Shown piece by piece: positions 34,883-46,326 of a stretch of DNA of 64,000 nt; position 1 is the first letter of the stretch; every line of letters begins with the position of its first letter. A program made the position numbers and the translations under genes. The notes under the pieces are model-generated. The model saw only the letters and a program-made list of their open reading frames with translations. It did no database searches and was not told the origin of the DNA. The DNA comes from Zingiber officinale. Lineage: Eukaryota > Streptophyta > Magnoliopsida > Zingiberales > Zingiberaceae. The DNA lies in assembly GCF_018446385.1 (NCBI RefSeq), contig NC_056000.1:76890688-76954687 (forward strand), in the 5' to 3' direction.

Positions 34883-35992
34883 TTAGAACCAACTCCCCTT
34901 TAATTCCGGTGGTCGAAGTAGATTTAGCAACAAAATCCACACCGGGAATGGAGTACTTTTGGTTGCAATCAATTTCTTTTTATTGACCAATTTTCCATTG
35001 CAAATTCTTTTTGGAGGTCTTAGGCGGTTCAGTTCAAACATCCACTCCGGAAGCTTGTACTCTCCTACACAATCCATAAAAGAAAACACCTCCCACACGC
35101 ATGTGGGATAAAAAAAAATTAGGAGAATTTTAGTGTGGGTAGAAAATATATCAAGTAATGAATCACAACTAATAAAATCAATAAATGGTACCTCTATGAA
35201 ATTTTCTGAAAAATTACACAAAATACTCACCTTGTCATCTTGAAAGGTACCTGGAGTGGTGATTGTTACCTCCTTTTCATCATGATATGACTCAAGCTCT
35301 TGTTCTTGTGAATGTTCATCCTCATGTAGTGATTCTTGGGTGCTTGGCTCCATAGCACAAGTCCCTACACTTACATCTTCAACTCTTAGTGATTCTTGAG
35401 GTAATGCTTCCAGTAAGCAATCCCCTACACTTAAATCATCTCCAACATCAATACCTGCATCATTCACAACATCTAGAGCAAAATCATTAGTAGAATCAAA
35501 AATAGGTTCATCTACATCATCACAACAATAAAAAGTACTTAAAGAATCAAATGAAGAAGTAGATGCAGTGTCAGGCCTGACAAGATCTCCACAATCCATC
35601 TCTTCATTGGCGTTTTGTGTTTGCAACTGATTGATGGATGATGCAATTTGATCTATTTGTAATTGTATGTTTTGAATCCTTAAAAATTGTTGCTCTTGAT
35701 GCTCTCTCATTTGTTGCATAATCTCCTTAAGTTTCCATGTTGACTCATCCATCTGATGATCGTTTTGTTGAAAAGAATTTGGTATAAAATTTGTTGAAAC
35801 TTCTTGGAACCCATATGAACTCTGGTAAGCTGGATATGACTCAATAAATGGTCCTTGTGCACTTTCATACCTGAAACATGAATTATCCACCCAATTAGCA
35901 TTAAAACCATTTGAAAATGAATCATACCTATTTCGTTGATCCAAATTTGGGTAAAATTGATACTCAGGTTGAAAACACTGATAACTCTCCAT
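34883..35992 (-). CDS. gag-like protein of L2
   Basis: This 369-codon intact frame starts 266 bp after the primer-binding site, where gag belongs. The N-terminus is rich in Tyr, Phe and Asn (MESYQCFQPEYQFYPN); residues about 75-125 form a predicted coiled coil (KLKEIMQQMREHQEQQF, then IQLQIDQIASSINQLQ); the middle is acidic; the C-terminus carries hydrophobic segments and basic proline motifs (NRLRPPKRI). No zinc knuckle, protease or RT is visible. It is probably a gag-related packaging protein of a non-autonomous element. That rests on position and coiled coil, not on a recognised domain. Confidence 0.65.
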   Translation of the reverse strand: MESYQCFQPEYQFYPNLDQRNRYDSFSNGFNANWVDNSCFRYESAQGPFIESYPAYQSSYGFQEVSTNFIPNSFQQNDHQMDESTWKLKEIMQQMREHQEQQFLRIQNIQLQIDQIASSINQLQTQNANEEMDCGDLVRPDTASTSSFDSLSTFYCCDDVDEPIFDSTNDFALDVVNDAGIDVGDDLSVGDCLLEALPQESLRVEDVSVGTCAMEPSTQESLHEDEHSQEQELESYHDEKEVTITTPGTFQDDKVSILCNFSENFIEVPFIDFISCDSLLDIFSTHTKILLIFFYPTCVWEVFSFMDCVGEYKLPEWMFELNRLRPPKRICNGKLVNKKKLIATKSTPFPVWILLLNLLRPPELKGSWF

Positions 35993-36257
35993 TCCACCTC
36001 CAAAATTCTAAAAATATGGATCCATGCTAAAGAAATCTCCTGTTCTTACAATTCAACACTAAAAATAAATGTTAGAAGATCCAAGAGCATAAAGTTTCAA
36101 TCTAATGACAACATGAACAGTAGAATCACTAAACATTTCAAGAATAAACCAACATGAAAATACAAAAGAGAAATAGCAATCATATCAATCAAGAAAAATG
36201 CTAACCAATAAAATCACTCAATGATCAATCTAAAATAAACACACATTGCTAGTTACT

Positions 36258-36275
36258 TCCCCGGCAACGGCGCCA
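36258..36275 (-). promoter_or_regulatory. Primer-binding site of L2
   Basis: On the minus strand the site reads TGGCGCCGTTGCCGGGGA, five bases inside the 5' LTR end at 36281. It is complementary to the 3' end of plant tRNA-Asp, a site widely used by Athila and related gypsy elements. Confidence 0.9.
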
Positions 36276-36280
36276 AAATT

Positions 36281-37924
36281 TGATGTTAGCCATTTTCATG
36301 TCACGTGGCACATCAAATTAATTAAAATTGAAACTCATTAAAATTGATACAAGCGTTGTAGCAACGAGTCCCAAGTCGTATTTTTTTCCAAGGGTTACTA
36401 GCAAAATAAATGTGTGAGTACTCTAGAATTGGTTCAAATTGAATTCATTATATCATCAAGGTCAATTAAACTTTTTCCATTCAACTCACACTTCAAACTA
36501 ATCTCATCTAATAAGATCAAGAACAGAGACAAGAAAGATCAACCTCATTCAAACATGATTCTACTCCATCCTTTCAAATACACACAAAACAAAGGTAACA
36601 TTCATCATCTCAAATTAAGTATCTACAATCAAATTCATTCACAGCACAAACAAATTCGGATCCAAGCATCATTGAAGTTTTTGAATTAAAACTACCCCTA
36701 ACTTGTGAACTGATACATGGAATTAAAACTAGAATTCAAACTAAGTTATCAGCTAACTACTGGTTAGAATTTAGAAGTTCAAAGAAAATCAGGATCTCAA
36801 TTAGAAATCAGAAATGGGGTTTGCAAAGCAGTAATTCAACAAAATCAGAACATGAAAGAAACAAAATGCAGAAACAATAAACTGTAAAATCAAAATCTAA
36901 GCCATCTCTATCCAAAACTACTCTTCTAATGAGTCTTTCCTTGTCGTCACACAAAGACTTGAAGAAGGAGCTCTCAAACACTTAACTCAGTTCAGAATTC
37001 CCCAGCACCGAAGAAAATCTTACCGGAAAAGCTGGTGAAGAATGAATCTGCCAAGCTCGAAATTCTGCAGATCTGAAGTATGCAGCCTCTGAATCGATGC
37101 TCTCTGATGGAAGGCGAGCCACTGTCACCGAAGAATTCCCCCGATTATGGCTGAAGCAGAGGAAACTCACGGACAGATCTGAGCTCCGGAGAGATGTTCG
37201 CCGGCGCATGCAGATGATCAAGACTTGGAAGCCAACGGATGGAAGCTCCAACACCAATGAGACTCACTGAGAAGTACATCTGGAAGAGGATGGTGGTCGG
37301 AATCCACTGGAAATCTCGCGGGATGCGGCGCTGTGCGCGGAGGAGTCGACGAAGGAGCTGTACTGTAGCTTCTCATATTTAAACAGATCTCAGATTTGAT
37401 CGGACGGCTGAGATGATTTTTGGGCTAAATCAACGGTGAAAATTCATCCAAAATCCGATCCGAAGGTACTGATGTTGATCTAGGGTCTGGATCTACTCTC
37501 CTGTAAGTCAGATCGATCAGATCATCACTGGATGGCCCAGATCCGACTAGTCTTCAATAAACGGTCCAGATTAAGTCGGGCTGGATCAATAGCTAGATGA
37601 ACTCAGATCTACATCAAAACTTTTGGATCTTCAGCAATGGCTCAGATCTGCTCTCCATTAAGTTAGATAGGCCAGATCTTCAACGGATGGCTCAGATCTA
37701 CTCATTCTTGGATGAATGGCTTATAATGCTCCGAGGCTTGATCGACTTGATTAGCCCTTGATTTGAGCCCAAGTGTGGTCTGATTTGATCGGGTCCATGA
37801 CCCTTTTGATGCCTACAAAATAAGAATCAAATATTAGCACCAAATACCATGAAAATTAGCTAATTTGTAATTAGGTCCAAAATCAAATGCAATATTGAGA
37901 TATGATGCTAATGTGAGATTAAGC
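36281..37924 (-). repeat. 5' LTR of L2, truncated by 65 bp
   Basis: It is nearly identical to the 3' LTR but stops at TTAAGC (37924), where the other copy continues for 65 bp to TGATAACC. The join to Tat1 sequence falls in AAGC, so deletion through microhomology is likely. This loss removed the outer target duplication. Confidence 0.9.
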
Positions 37925-39319
37925 AGAGTGGGACGCTGCTGGTCTTCCCCTATAGGGGTCGGAGGAGACCGCTGGAGGAACAGGAGGAGTGGAGGTGGAA
38001 GTGGTGCCAGGGCCGGCCACAGTTGCAGAGGGGGGAACTTCGGTAGTAGGAGGAACAGGATTGAAAGCCTGGGTAGTTGGACCAGGTCCGCGACGCAGTC
38101 TGTGGAGCAAGGGATGGCTGTCAGAGTCAGAACTATCAGAGCGAGGGTGACTCCGAGAAGAAACTGGAGCACTGCTGCCCATAGTGCCCCGGCCAGAAGA
38201 ACCTCGACCTGCGCGGTTGAGGGCTGAGCGGGCGCGTCTAGATCCCCGTGGGGCTCCTCGGAAGACGGGTTTGGCCGAGCTACTAACTTGATCATAACCA
38301 CGACCCCGGCTCGGAGTGGCAGTCGATTGAGAAGGAGCGGTCGGTCGGGGAATAGTAGCAGAGACAGATCGGGGAACAGAAGTCGGGAAGGCAGGACGGG
38401 AAGTAGGCTGAGTAGCTGCTCTGACGGAGGTGGATCCTGGATGGGGAAGTAATCGCCTCTCCAAGATTGTCCGACCTCGCCGCAGTATTTCCAGATCACT
38501 GATGGGCAAAGGCAGGATCTCTGATGCACGATTCAAAACTTCAGCTGTATACGCAAAAGCAAGGAGGGTCATTTCAACAGAGGAAAAAGAAAGTGAGAAG
38601 TCATAGCAAATGCAAGCACAAACTTACCTAAGGAGTGCGGTGTTTCAGGAGAACGGGGGCTCAGCCTGAAATAAGAAAGTAGGTCCTCGGATAGCAGTCT
38701 TGTCAGATTCAAGCGCCAATCCTCCATTCGGGTCGCAGCCACACTAAAGGAGAGGTCCATATGAAATTCTTCCAGGGCTGGAGTCAGGGGCAGCTCAGGT
38801 TGCCATTGTATGGGCCAGTTTACTTCATCGGAAAATCGGAGAAAGAAGAATTTTTTTCCTCCAGTTGGCACTCGAAGGAGGAAGAGGGGAGAAGAAAGCA
38901 GCATGACTACGAGCTTGGAAATGAAAGAGGCTGTCAGCAAGCCGAGTAAGGGTGAAGAAGCAATGAAAAAGGGGAGCTGACCAGGAGACTTCACAGACTT
39001 CGCAGAGTATTACAAAGCCACACAAAGTCCTTATAGAATTGGGTGTTAGTTGACCTAAAGGGATCTTGAAGTAGCGACACACTCCAGATAAAAAGGGATG
39101 CGGGGGAAGACGAAGGTCGGCCACAAATTGTTCTGTAAAGAAGGTACAATAGCCAGTTGGAGGATCGAAATACAAGTTTACACCAGTAGGGATGAGGGGA
39201 CGAATGTTGGTAGGGATTTCGTAAGTATACCTTAGGTCATCCCAATCCAATTCAGCAAAAGTTGAAGCGCCATGGAAATGGTTTGCTAATAGGGAAGACC
39301 AGGAAGGGGAAGAAGTCAT
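37925..39319 (-). pseudogene. Antisense unit B of Tat1, 5' part (putative gypsy-type transposon domain)
   Basis: From the ATG at 39319 the minus-strand frame reads a domain resembling the 'putative gypsy type transposon' family, with the block LPPHPFLSGVCRYFKIPLGQLTPN. A frameshift in the T-run near 38850 breaks it. An 83-bp intron (38627 to 38545, GTAAG...ACAG, phase 1) follows, then a proline- and serine-rich exon down to 37925, where L2 cuts it. The coiled-coil C-terminus is at 22350-22931. A TATA-like CTATAAGTA lies at 39463-39473, about 145 bp upstream. Unit A shares the layout but only modest similarity. Confidence 0.7.
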
Positions 39320-40094
39320 GATGAAGAGGATTACCCCCGGAAGGAGAAGAAAGAGTAAGGGGAAAGGTGAAAGCGGGGAAATAAAGGAATCGCGGCAAAG
39401 TCTCAGGGGAGTCAGTCGATAGGCGGCGATGGCGAATCATACGAGAAGGAAGGAAGAAGGAAGATACTTATAGGCATTGAGGAGGGAGGATATTTTCGTC
39501 AGTCGACAGCGGACGGCTGATACAGGGGCAGAGAAAAGGGGAAGGCCGTTTGATTTTCCTCGAAAACAGAGCCGCATGGTATTATAGGAAAAGCAGTGGC
39601 TCGATATACGAGGCGCTTCATAGGGCACCTGGAAGGAGGCAAAAAAGCGCATTCAGTGCAACTTTTCGCTAACAGCAGGACAAGAGGAGTCAGAGCAGTC
39701 AGCGGGATGGCGTGCAGATCAAATTAGCAAGTCTCATGAAATAGGGTCTGCGTTTCACAAGTATAGCATGGGCAAAAAGCAGAGCCCAGCTTTCGTCAGG
39801 TTCGAGCTCCCCGCAAAGGTAGCTCGGGTAGAGGCTCATAAAGAAGAAGCGGGCTTAGTATAAAAACAGTCATTAGGCAGAAGGGCAATAGGGCATATCA
39901 GAACAAACAATGATAAGAAGATCAACAAAGGCCATCTAAAAAATAATGAGGAGATTAGCTAAGGCTGTAAAAGCTCACTGCGAAAAAGGGCAAGTAATGG
40001 ACATGGACGAAACACGCAAATAACACAGTACAACCATCCAGATAAAGAGAAACAGATAAGTCTATTCATCTTCAACACTACAGCATACGTCCTA

Positions 40095-42711
40095 TTAAGC
40101 AGCATCGTGGAGAAGGAGCACTGGTTCGGTAGGAACAAGTGGAGGGACTACGGGTTCGGTAAGCACAGTGGAAGGAGGCGCGGGACCAGTTGGTACATCA
40201 GAAGCAGCAGCAAGAAGGGTTTGGGCTGAAGCATCAAGGGAAGTCTGGTCTGTAGCAGTGGGGGGAGCCTCTAGAAGAAAAAGTCCATCATCTGCCTCGA
40301 AGGAAGGAAAAGTTTTAGGGGGCAATTCCCTTGACAGGTGAGCTGTGTCTAGAAAAGTTGTAGGGGGCGTCGAGCGTAGAAAACCTTGCTCAAATGCCTG
40401 TCTGACCCCACCAGCAGCCCCATAACACAGCAACAAGGTCATCCAACTTCCCAACTTTCGAAGGAAGAAGGAAGAATGGACGTAGGCCAGCCTGTATATT
40501 CTCAGCCGCTCTGGTTCGCCAGCTCGCTACATATCCAAGTCGCTCTAATGGGTGGTAGCCTCAGCGCGGACCGCAGATAAGTCATTCTGGCCCTGAGTTA
40601 TTGCTTCTTGGGCCTTCATGAGATCTGCTTGTAAAGACTGAAGAGTAGCCTAGCAGGTTTCCCATTGGGATTTCATGGTCGCTTCCCGGGCAGCGGAGGC
40701 AAGAGCCTGAGCCTGGGCGTCGGCTAATCTCATTTGCAGAAGCTCCTGGCTTTGTTGCAATGATTTCAACTCAGCTAACTGGGAGATCAGCTCTGCCTCT
40801 CTGCTTTCTAACTCAGCAACTACCGCGCGACGACGTTCAGTTTCAGAGGCCAACAGGGACTCACTTGTCTTTAAGGTCGCCTCTAATTTTTGTATCTTGT
40901 CAAAGGCAGCATGGGAGATGGCTCGGGCAGAAGTGGCAGACTCCCCAATGGCCCGCAGGTAAGCATCCAGATCCCCGAGTAGGGGCTCATGAGGAACTGA
41001 GGAAGCGATTGGAGGCTCTAGTTCTTTGAGGCGGGCCTTAAGTGCCACATTTTCTCGCTGTAGCTCGGCTGCATGTTGAACGACACTCAAGCCCGCGGAA
41101 CAGGTCTGCAAACAACCATAGGAAGGGAAAAGGGTCACAAATACATTTTAACAATTAAGAGGAGAAAAGGAGCTTACCGATACTAGGCAACGGGCAACCT
41201 GGTCAAGCCCCTCTACAGGAGGGCTGCTCCTCCAAAGTTGGCAGTTGGCAGATCTCCAGGAGATGGCCAAGTCTCTGTGTAAATCAACCCTACCAAGGAT
41301 GGAAGATGTGGCAGCAGTAGATACATGGGCAGGATCGGTCTCCGAAGGAAGTCTCCAGGAGGCTTCGAAGGCGAGTTCCGGGGGAGACAATTCTTGGGTC
41401 GGTGCAGCAGAGCTTGTAGGCATAGCAGGAGGGGAAGCTGAGGGAGTCATCGAGCCCCTTGACTTGTCTTCAGAAGCGGTCGAAGGCTGGTCAGGTAATA
41501 GACTATGGATCGGCGCTGGAACTATTACGTTCAGTGGCTGAGCTGCGATTTCCAGTTCGGGGTCCCTCTCCTGGGGAAAACTTATATCCAAGGACCGAGC
41601 ATGGGAAGAGATAACAGCCACCCGCTGACGGCGAGGGGACGGTGGAGATGTTGGAGTGGCAGGCGTCACCCTTTTGCTCTTGTGCACAAGACGCAGTTTC
41701 ATAGAGGGAGGGGGAGTAGGCGCTCGTTCTGTCGGAGGTGGCTCAGTCGAAGGCTGATCAGAGGAGGGGATCTGGGCTGGCTCTGTAGGTCCAGGGGCGA
41801 GCCGCAGCAGGTGTTGAGGTGGTTGCAGGATCAGAGTTTGAGGTTGGGTCGGTAGTAGACAGGTGGAAGCAGAGGGGTTAGAAGATAGGCCTTGCGTCAA
41901 CTCTTCATTAAGAGCCTGCAGAATGGCAATCGATGGTTGTTCCTAGCTAGAAAAGGAGCGAAGTATGGCGGCCACTACAGAATTAAAAGGAAAAAAGCAT
42001 CTCAGTTAGTGTAGAACTTCAAAGAAGAAGCAGCAGCTTACCAAAGGGAGCTCCGATTTCTGTAAAAACAGGGCTGAGACTAAAAGAGTATAGAATGCCT
42101 TCCAGCATTAACACAGACAAGCGGACAATAACGCCGGTGAGCTTGGCCGAGGCCTCAGAGCAGATAGGTTCATGAGCATGTGAAGGGAAGTTAGGAGGAA
42201 GACTGGAGTGCCATTGGGAAAACCCGACTAAGGGGAAAGGAGGCTTAAGGAAGAAAAAGCGAGATTTCCAACCCTTATTAGAGGAAGGCAGGTCATCAAA
42301 AAATTTATAGCCCAGTTTGGCTTGAACGTTGAATACCCCTAGCTCGGCGCGCCTGAAAGAGTAGAAATGGTGGAACAGCTGAACGGTTAAGGGAATTTGA
42401 TATATGCGACATAAGATGACAGTGCCGCAGACGGTTCGGAATACGTTAGGGGCAAACTGAGAGATACTAATACCGAAGTACTGACTCAAGTCAGAAAGAA
42501 AGGGGTGTAAAGGAAAACAAAGACCTCCTAAGATTTGATCTCTGAAGACAGTGATAAAGCCTTCGGGAGGAGAAGAAGGATGTTCGTCCGGCCCAGGGAG
42601 ACGAAACTCGTATTCCAAACCCAGCTCCAAGTTGGATTGAAGCGAAGACAAGGCATGATGGTCTAAGTCAGAAATGTAGTATGAGTACCAGAAAATTTCC
42701 TTACCATCCAT
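40095..42711 (-). pseudogene. Antisense unit A of Tat1 (gypsy-type transposon domain, coiled coil)
   Basis: A TATAAA box on the minus strand at 42869-42874 makes the ATG at 42711 (MDGKEIFWYSYYISD) the likelier start than 42882, which lies at the box itself. The domain has LHPFLSDLSQYFGISISQF, matching unit B. Intron 1 (42041 to 41975) is phase 1 at the same place as in unit B. A stop follows shortly after it; a proline-rich exon runs to intron 2 (41177 to 41106, phase 0), then a coiled coil (AELQRENVALKARLKELEPP). Three more in-frame stops occur between 40650 and 40510 before the conserved GAAGGVRQAFEQGFLRS tail. Function unknown. Confidence 0.7.
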
Positions 42712-43494
42712 GTTTAGGGGGAACAAGCAAGCGAAGGGGCCGGAAACAAGGGAGGTCACAGGTCGGGAGTAAGCAGGAAGCCAGAAAGTCGCACTGCCAG
42801 AAGCGGACAAGAACAAAGAGAAGGGGATAGCGAAGCGCCAAAGTGAAAGCGGCGGACTGCCTTTAGGGTTTATAAAGCCCATTCATTCTTAGGAAATATC
42901 GAAAACTGAGCCGAGTATCTTTTTGGGTATACACCCAAACGCCGTCCGATAGAAGGTATGTACAGAAAAGGGTCAAAAAGCTGGCGTCAAGAGGCGTAAG
43001 CAGTAAAGGCGTTGGACAGGTGTCCTCACAAGAGGAAGTGCATTAATGATTAACATGACAAGGAAATCATGAAGAAGGATAGGCGCATGGAAGTGCTTTA
43101 TTCACAGAAAAGCCCGCCCAAAGACAAAAGAAAGCAGATGTTTCGCAAGGAAGAGCCAAGAATAAGAGGGAAGCTTCGTAGAGCTGCCAAGTCTATGTGA
43201 CTTTAAAGAGGTCGGGAAGGCATGATCAAGTCAGCAGGAGCGATTCGCAGGTCAGGAAATAGTGAGTAGGCCTGTGCAGGTGTTCCCTGCTCAGACTATC
43301 TAACCAAGCTTACCACAAGAGCCGCTGGATCACCATAGTTCAAGGGTCAAGACGGACGAATCCAGGAAAGACCAGCTTATCTATTGCTATAACTCCCCCG
43401 TTTGGGGCCAAGCTATCGCCACTAGTCTCGGACCGGAGTATTATTACTGGTCTCGGACCAGCGCCATCGCCACCGGTCTTGGACCGGAGTCTTT

Positions 43495-44803
43495 CAGACT
43501 CTCGCCTCAGTGCGAGTTATAAGTGAGCTATGCTCTCACGCCTAACGACCTTTCAGGTCGGCTCCCATGCGAGAATCAAAAGTGAGCCCTGTGCTCACGC
43601 CCAACGACCTTTCAGGTCGGTTGTCCCAGACTCTCGCCTCAGTGTGAGTTATAAGTGAGCTCTGCTCTCACGCCTAACGACCTTTCAGGTCGGCTCCCAT
43701 GCGAGAATCAAAAGTGAGCCCTATGCTCACGCCCAACGACCTTTCAGGTCGGTTGTCCCAGACTCTCGCCCCAGTGCGAGTTATAAGTGAGCTCTGCCCT
43801 CACGCCCAACGACCTTTCAGGTCGGCTCCCATGCGAGAATCAATAGTGAGCCCTGTGCTCACGCCCAATGACCTTTCAAGTCGGTTGTTCTAGACTCTTG
43901 CCTTAGTGCGAGTTATAAGTGAGCTCTGCTCTCACGCCTGACGACCTTTCAGGTTGGCTCCCATGCGAGAATCAAAAGTGAGCCCTGTGCTCACGCCCAA
44001 CGACCTTTCAGGTCGGTTGTCTCATACTCTCGCCCCAGTGCGAGTTATAAGTGAGCTCTGCCCTCACGCCCAACGACCTTTCAGGTCGGCTCCCATGCGA
44101 GAATCAAAAGTGAGCCCTGTGCTCACGCCCAACGACCTTTCAGGTCGGTTGTCCCAGACTCTCGCCCCAGTGTGAGTTATAAGTGAGCTTTGCCCTCATG
44201 CCCAACGACCTTTCAGGTCGGCTCCCATGCGAGAATCAAAAGTGAGCTTTGTGCTCACACCCAACGACCTTTCAGGTCGGTTGTCCCAGACTCTCACCTT
44301 AGTGCGAGTTATAAGTGAGCTCTACTCTCATGCCTAACGACCTTTCAGGTCGGCTCCCATGTGAGAATCAAAAGTGAGCCCTGTGCTCACTCCCAACGAC
44401 CTTTCAGGTCGGTTGTCCCAGACTCTCGTCCCAGTGCGAGTTATAAGTGAGCTCTGCCCTCACACCCAACGACCTTTCAGGTCGGCTCCCATGTGAGAAT
44501 CAAAAGTGAGCCCTGTGCTCACACCCAACGACCTTTCAGGTCGGTTGTCCCAGACTCTCGCGTCAGTGCGAATTATAAGTGAGCTTTGCTCTCACGCCTA
44601 ACGACCTTTCAGGTCGGCTCCCATGCGAAAATCAAAAGTGAGCCCTGTGATCACGCCCAACGACCTTTCAGGTCGGTTGTCCCAGACTCTTGCCTCAGTG
44701 CGAGTTATAAGTGAGCTCTGCCCTCACGCCCAACAACCTTTCAGGTCGGCTCCCATGCGAGAATCAAAAGTGAGCCCTGTGCTCACGCCCAACGACCTTT
44801 CAG
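43495..44803 (+). repeat. 132-bp tandem array with hairpin half-units (3' region of Tat1)
   Basis: About ten copies of a 132-bp unit. Each unit holds two copies of CGACCTTTCAGGTCGG (a 6-bp stem with 3-base loop), one followed by TTGTCCCAGACTCTCGCC and the other by CTCCCATGCGAGAATC. The unit is therefore a dimer of about 66-bp half-units. Copies differ by point changes and the array ends abruptly in a broken copy at about 44803. Frames here (43699-44865) are repeats of one peptide and are not genes. Tandem arrays in this position are known in Tat elements and can seed satellites. Confidence 0.95.
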
Positions 44804-44809
44804 TCAGGC

Positions 44810-45560
44810 TGGCATGTCTCATGCTGATCGGATCATCTTCGAGTGATCAGGTCAGCTTCATATAATCCTATTTTAGCTCCTTTATGCAAATATACGATGG
44901 ATGAGTTTTTACCAAATATGGGAGGTTATCTGCAACAGAGCAGCAATATTAGCTGGAAAATCAGGTTCGCCCGTTCATTACAGTATTAATTTTCAAGTAT
45001 TATACTGGTTTGACTATCTAAGTTTGTAAAGATAATTCATGGTAAAATTCTTATTTCATACGCATAAGCCGGTTTATAAGAATGTTTGCTAGGTACGAAA
45101 ATAGCAGTAATATCAAATTTATAGGTCAAGCAACAAATTGACTCTCACAACAGACCAAATGGGCAAATGGAATCGGGCGGGATGGACTGCCCAGGAGGAT
45201 GAGCCTCTCCAACTAATAAATCTCAAGGTCATAGGCAAGTACAGCAGCATAGTTCAGTGGGCATACAAAACATTCATTACAAAGCCAGCACCCACTATAC
45301 GAGCTCAATAGCTGAATTACTGTTTATGAATTACATAAGACAAGTAAGGGATACAGGCGCTGCCACAGGAAGGAACGTCCTACAGGTCAGGAATTACTGT
45401 ATATGAATTACATAAGACAAGTAAGGGATACAGGCGCTGCCACTGGAAGGAACGTTCTACAGGTCAGGAGCCACTAAGACAACTAGAGCACGGACAGGAG
45501 TCACTAAGACAACTAAAGCCCAGACAGGAGCTACAGGAGTTAATTAAGGGATGTAGACAC
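44810..45560 (+). repeat. Tat1 3' non-coding segment with an 84-bp duplication
   Basis: No gene is seen. A block of about 84 bp (GAATTACATAAGACAAGTAAGGG... to CTACAGGTCAGG) occurs twice, at about 45314-45397 and 45398-45480, with shorter echoes to 45560 (GCCACTGGAAGGAAC). Confidence 0.8.
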
Positions 45561-45579
45561 TGCCACTGGAAGGAACAGC

Positions 45580-45977
45580 CTAAGGGTCAAAAGCCACTGG
45601 GATGTTTGAAGCTCGGGCCAACTCTGCTTGAAGGGATCTGATGGATGTCTGTTGCCGAGAGATGGTGTCTTGTTTATCGTTAAGGCACGTACGGAGGAGG
45701 GATAGCTCGGTCTCATGCTCTCGTTGCAGATGCTCCTGGAGGCTAAGTTGGCGACGCAGGTCAGACTGGTATTTTTCTTTCATCGCCTTTTCAGCGTGAA
45801 TGCAGGATTTAGCAAGACGATACAAGGCGTCTGCGTCCTGCTAGGGAGCGAGTTGACGATCTCGATCCATGGACATATTTTTCAGTTCGTTCTCCTTCTC
45901 TGCAAGATGTAGGATGAGTTGATTTAGTCGCACTTGGGGGGATGGCTGATCAACCTCATCGGAAGAGGGCGAATGCA
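45580..45977 (-). pseudogene. Antisense small coiled-coil unit next to the Tat1 3' LTR
   Basis: The minus-strand ATG at 45977 opens MHSPSSDEVDQPSP. The frame runs through a heptad-rich segment, meets a TAG near 45841, then continues in frame as a longer coiled coil (LRRQLSLQEHLQREHETE) to a stop at 45580. A TATA-like CTTTAAAAAG lies about 95 bp upstream (46071-46080). Tat2 has the same kind of frame at the same place with one in-frame stop. This suggests a conserved element gene, possibly with a small intron at the stop, not random open frame. Confidence 0.55.
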
Positions 45978-46326
45978 TTATGTCAAGGAGAAACCGAGAG
46001 AAGGCAGAATGACGAAAAGCAGGAAGAAAGCAGGGGAAAAGAAGGATACGAGAAGGGAGCGTCTTGAGGTCTTTTTAAAGAGGAGATTGAGTACTTAAGA
46101 CAAAGTAATTACGCGGGCACCGTACCCCAGGCAACCACTAAAGCAATTACGCAGGCGCCGTACCACAAGCAACCACTAAAGCAATTACGCAGATAGGGTA
46201 TCCCAGGCGACAGGACATAAGGGTTGGTACGGTATGTAGGGCAGGAGGCAGAGAGCACAGAGGTGTGTATGGGTCTAGTCAGTCAGACTTGGGTCTTCCT
46301 TCGACTAGACTTGTGGGGGAGGCTTG

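Larger units (their letters stand above)
22932..37924 (-). mobile_element. L2: large non-autonomous LTR element inserted in Tat1
   Basis: It is read on the minus strand. The 5' LTR is 37924-36281, truncated by 65 bp at its outer end. It is followed by a tRNA-Asp type primer-binding site, one gag-like frame (35992-34883), about 4.9 kb of AT-rich non-coding interior, a purine tract and the 3' LTR 29941-22932, itself split by the insertion at 23320-28616. The two LTRs are nearly identical where both exist, so L2 is fairly young. Because the 5' end is truncated at an AAGC microhomology, no target duplication can be checked. It interrupts antisense unit B of Tat1. Confidence 0.9.

Noticed and set aside
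43495..44803. Regular repeats with hairpins that resemble a CRISPR array
   Set aside because: The repeats are contiguous 132-bp units with no unique spacers, lie in a plant retrotransposon and have no cas genes near.
43699..44865. Plus-strand frames in the 132-bp array
   Set aside because: They repeat one peptide because the unit length is a multiple of three; no start or domain supports them.
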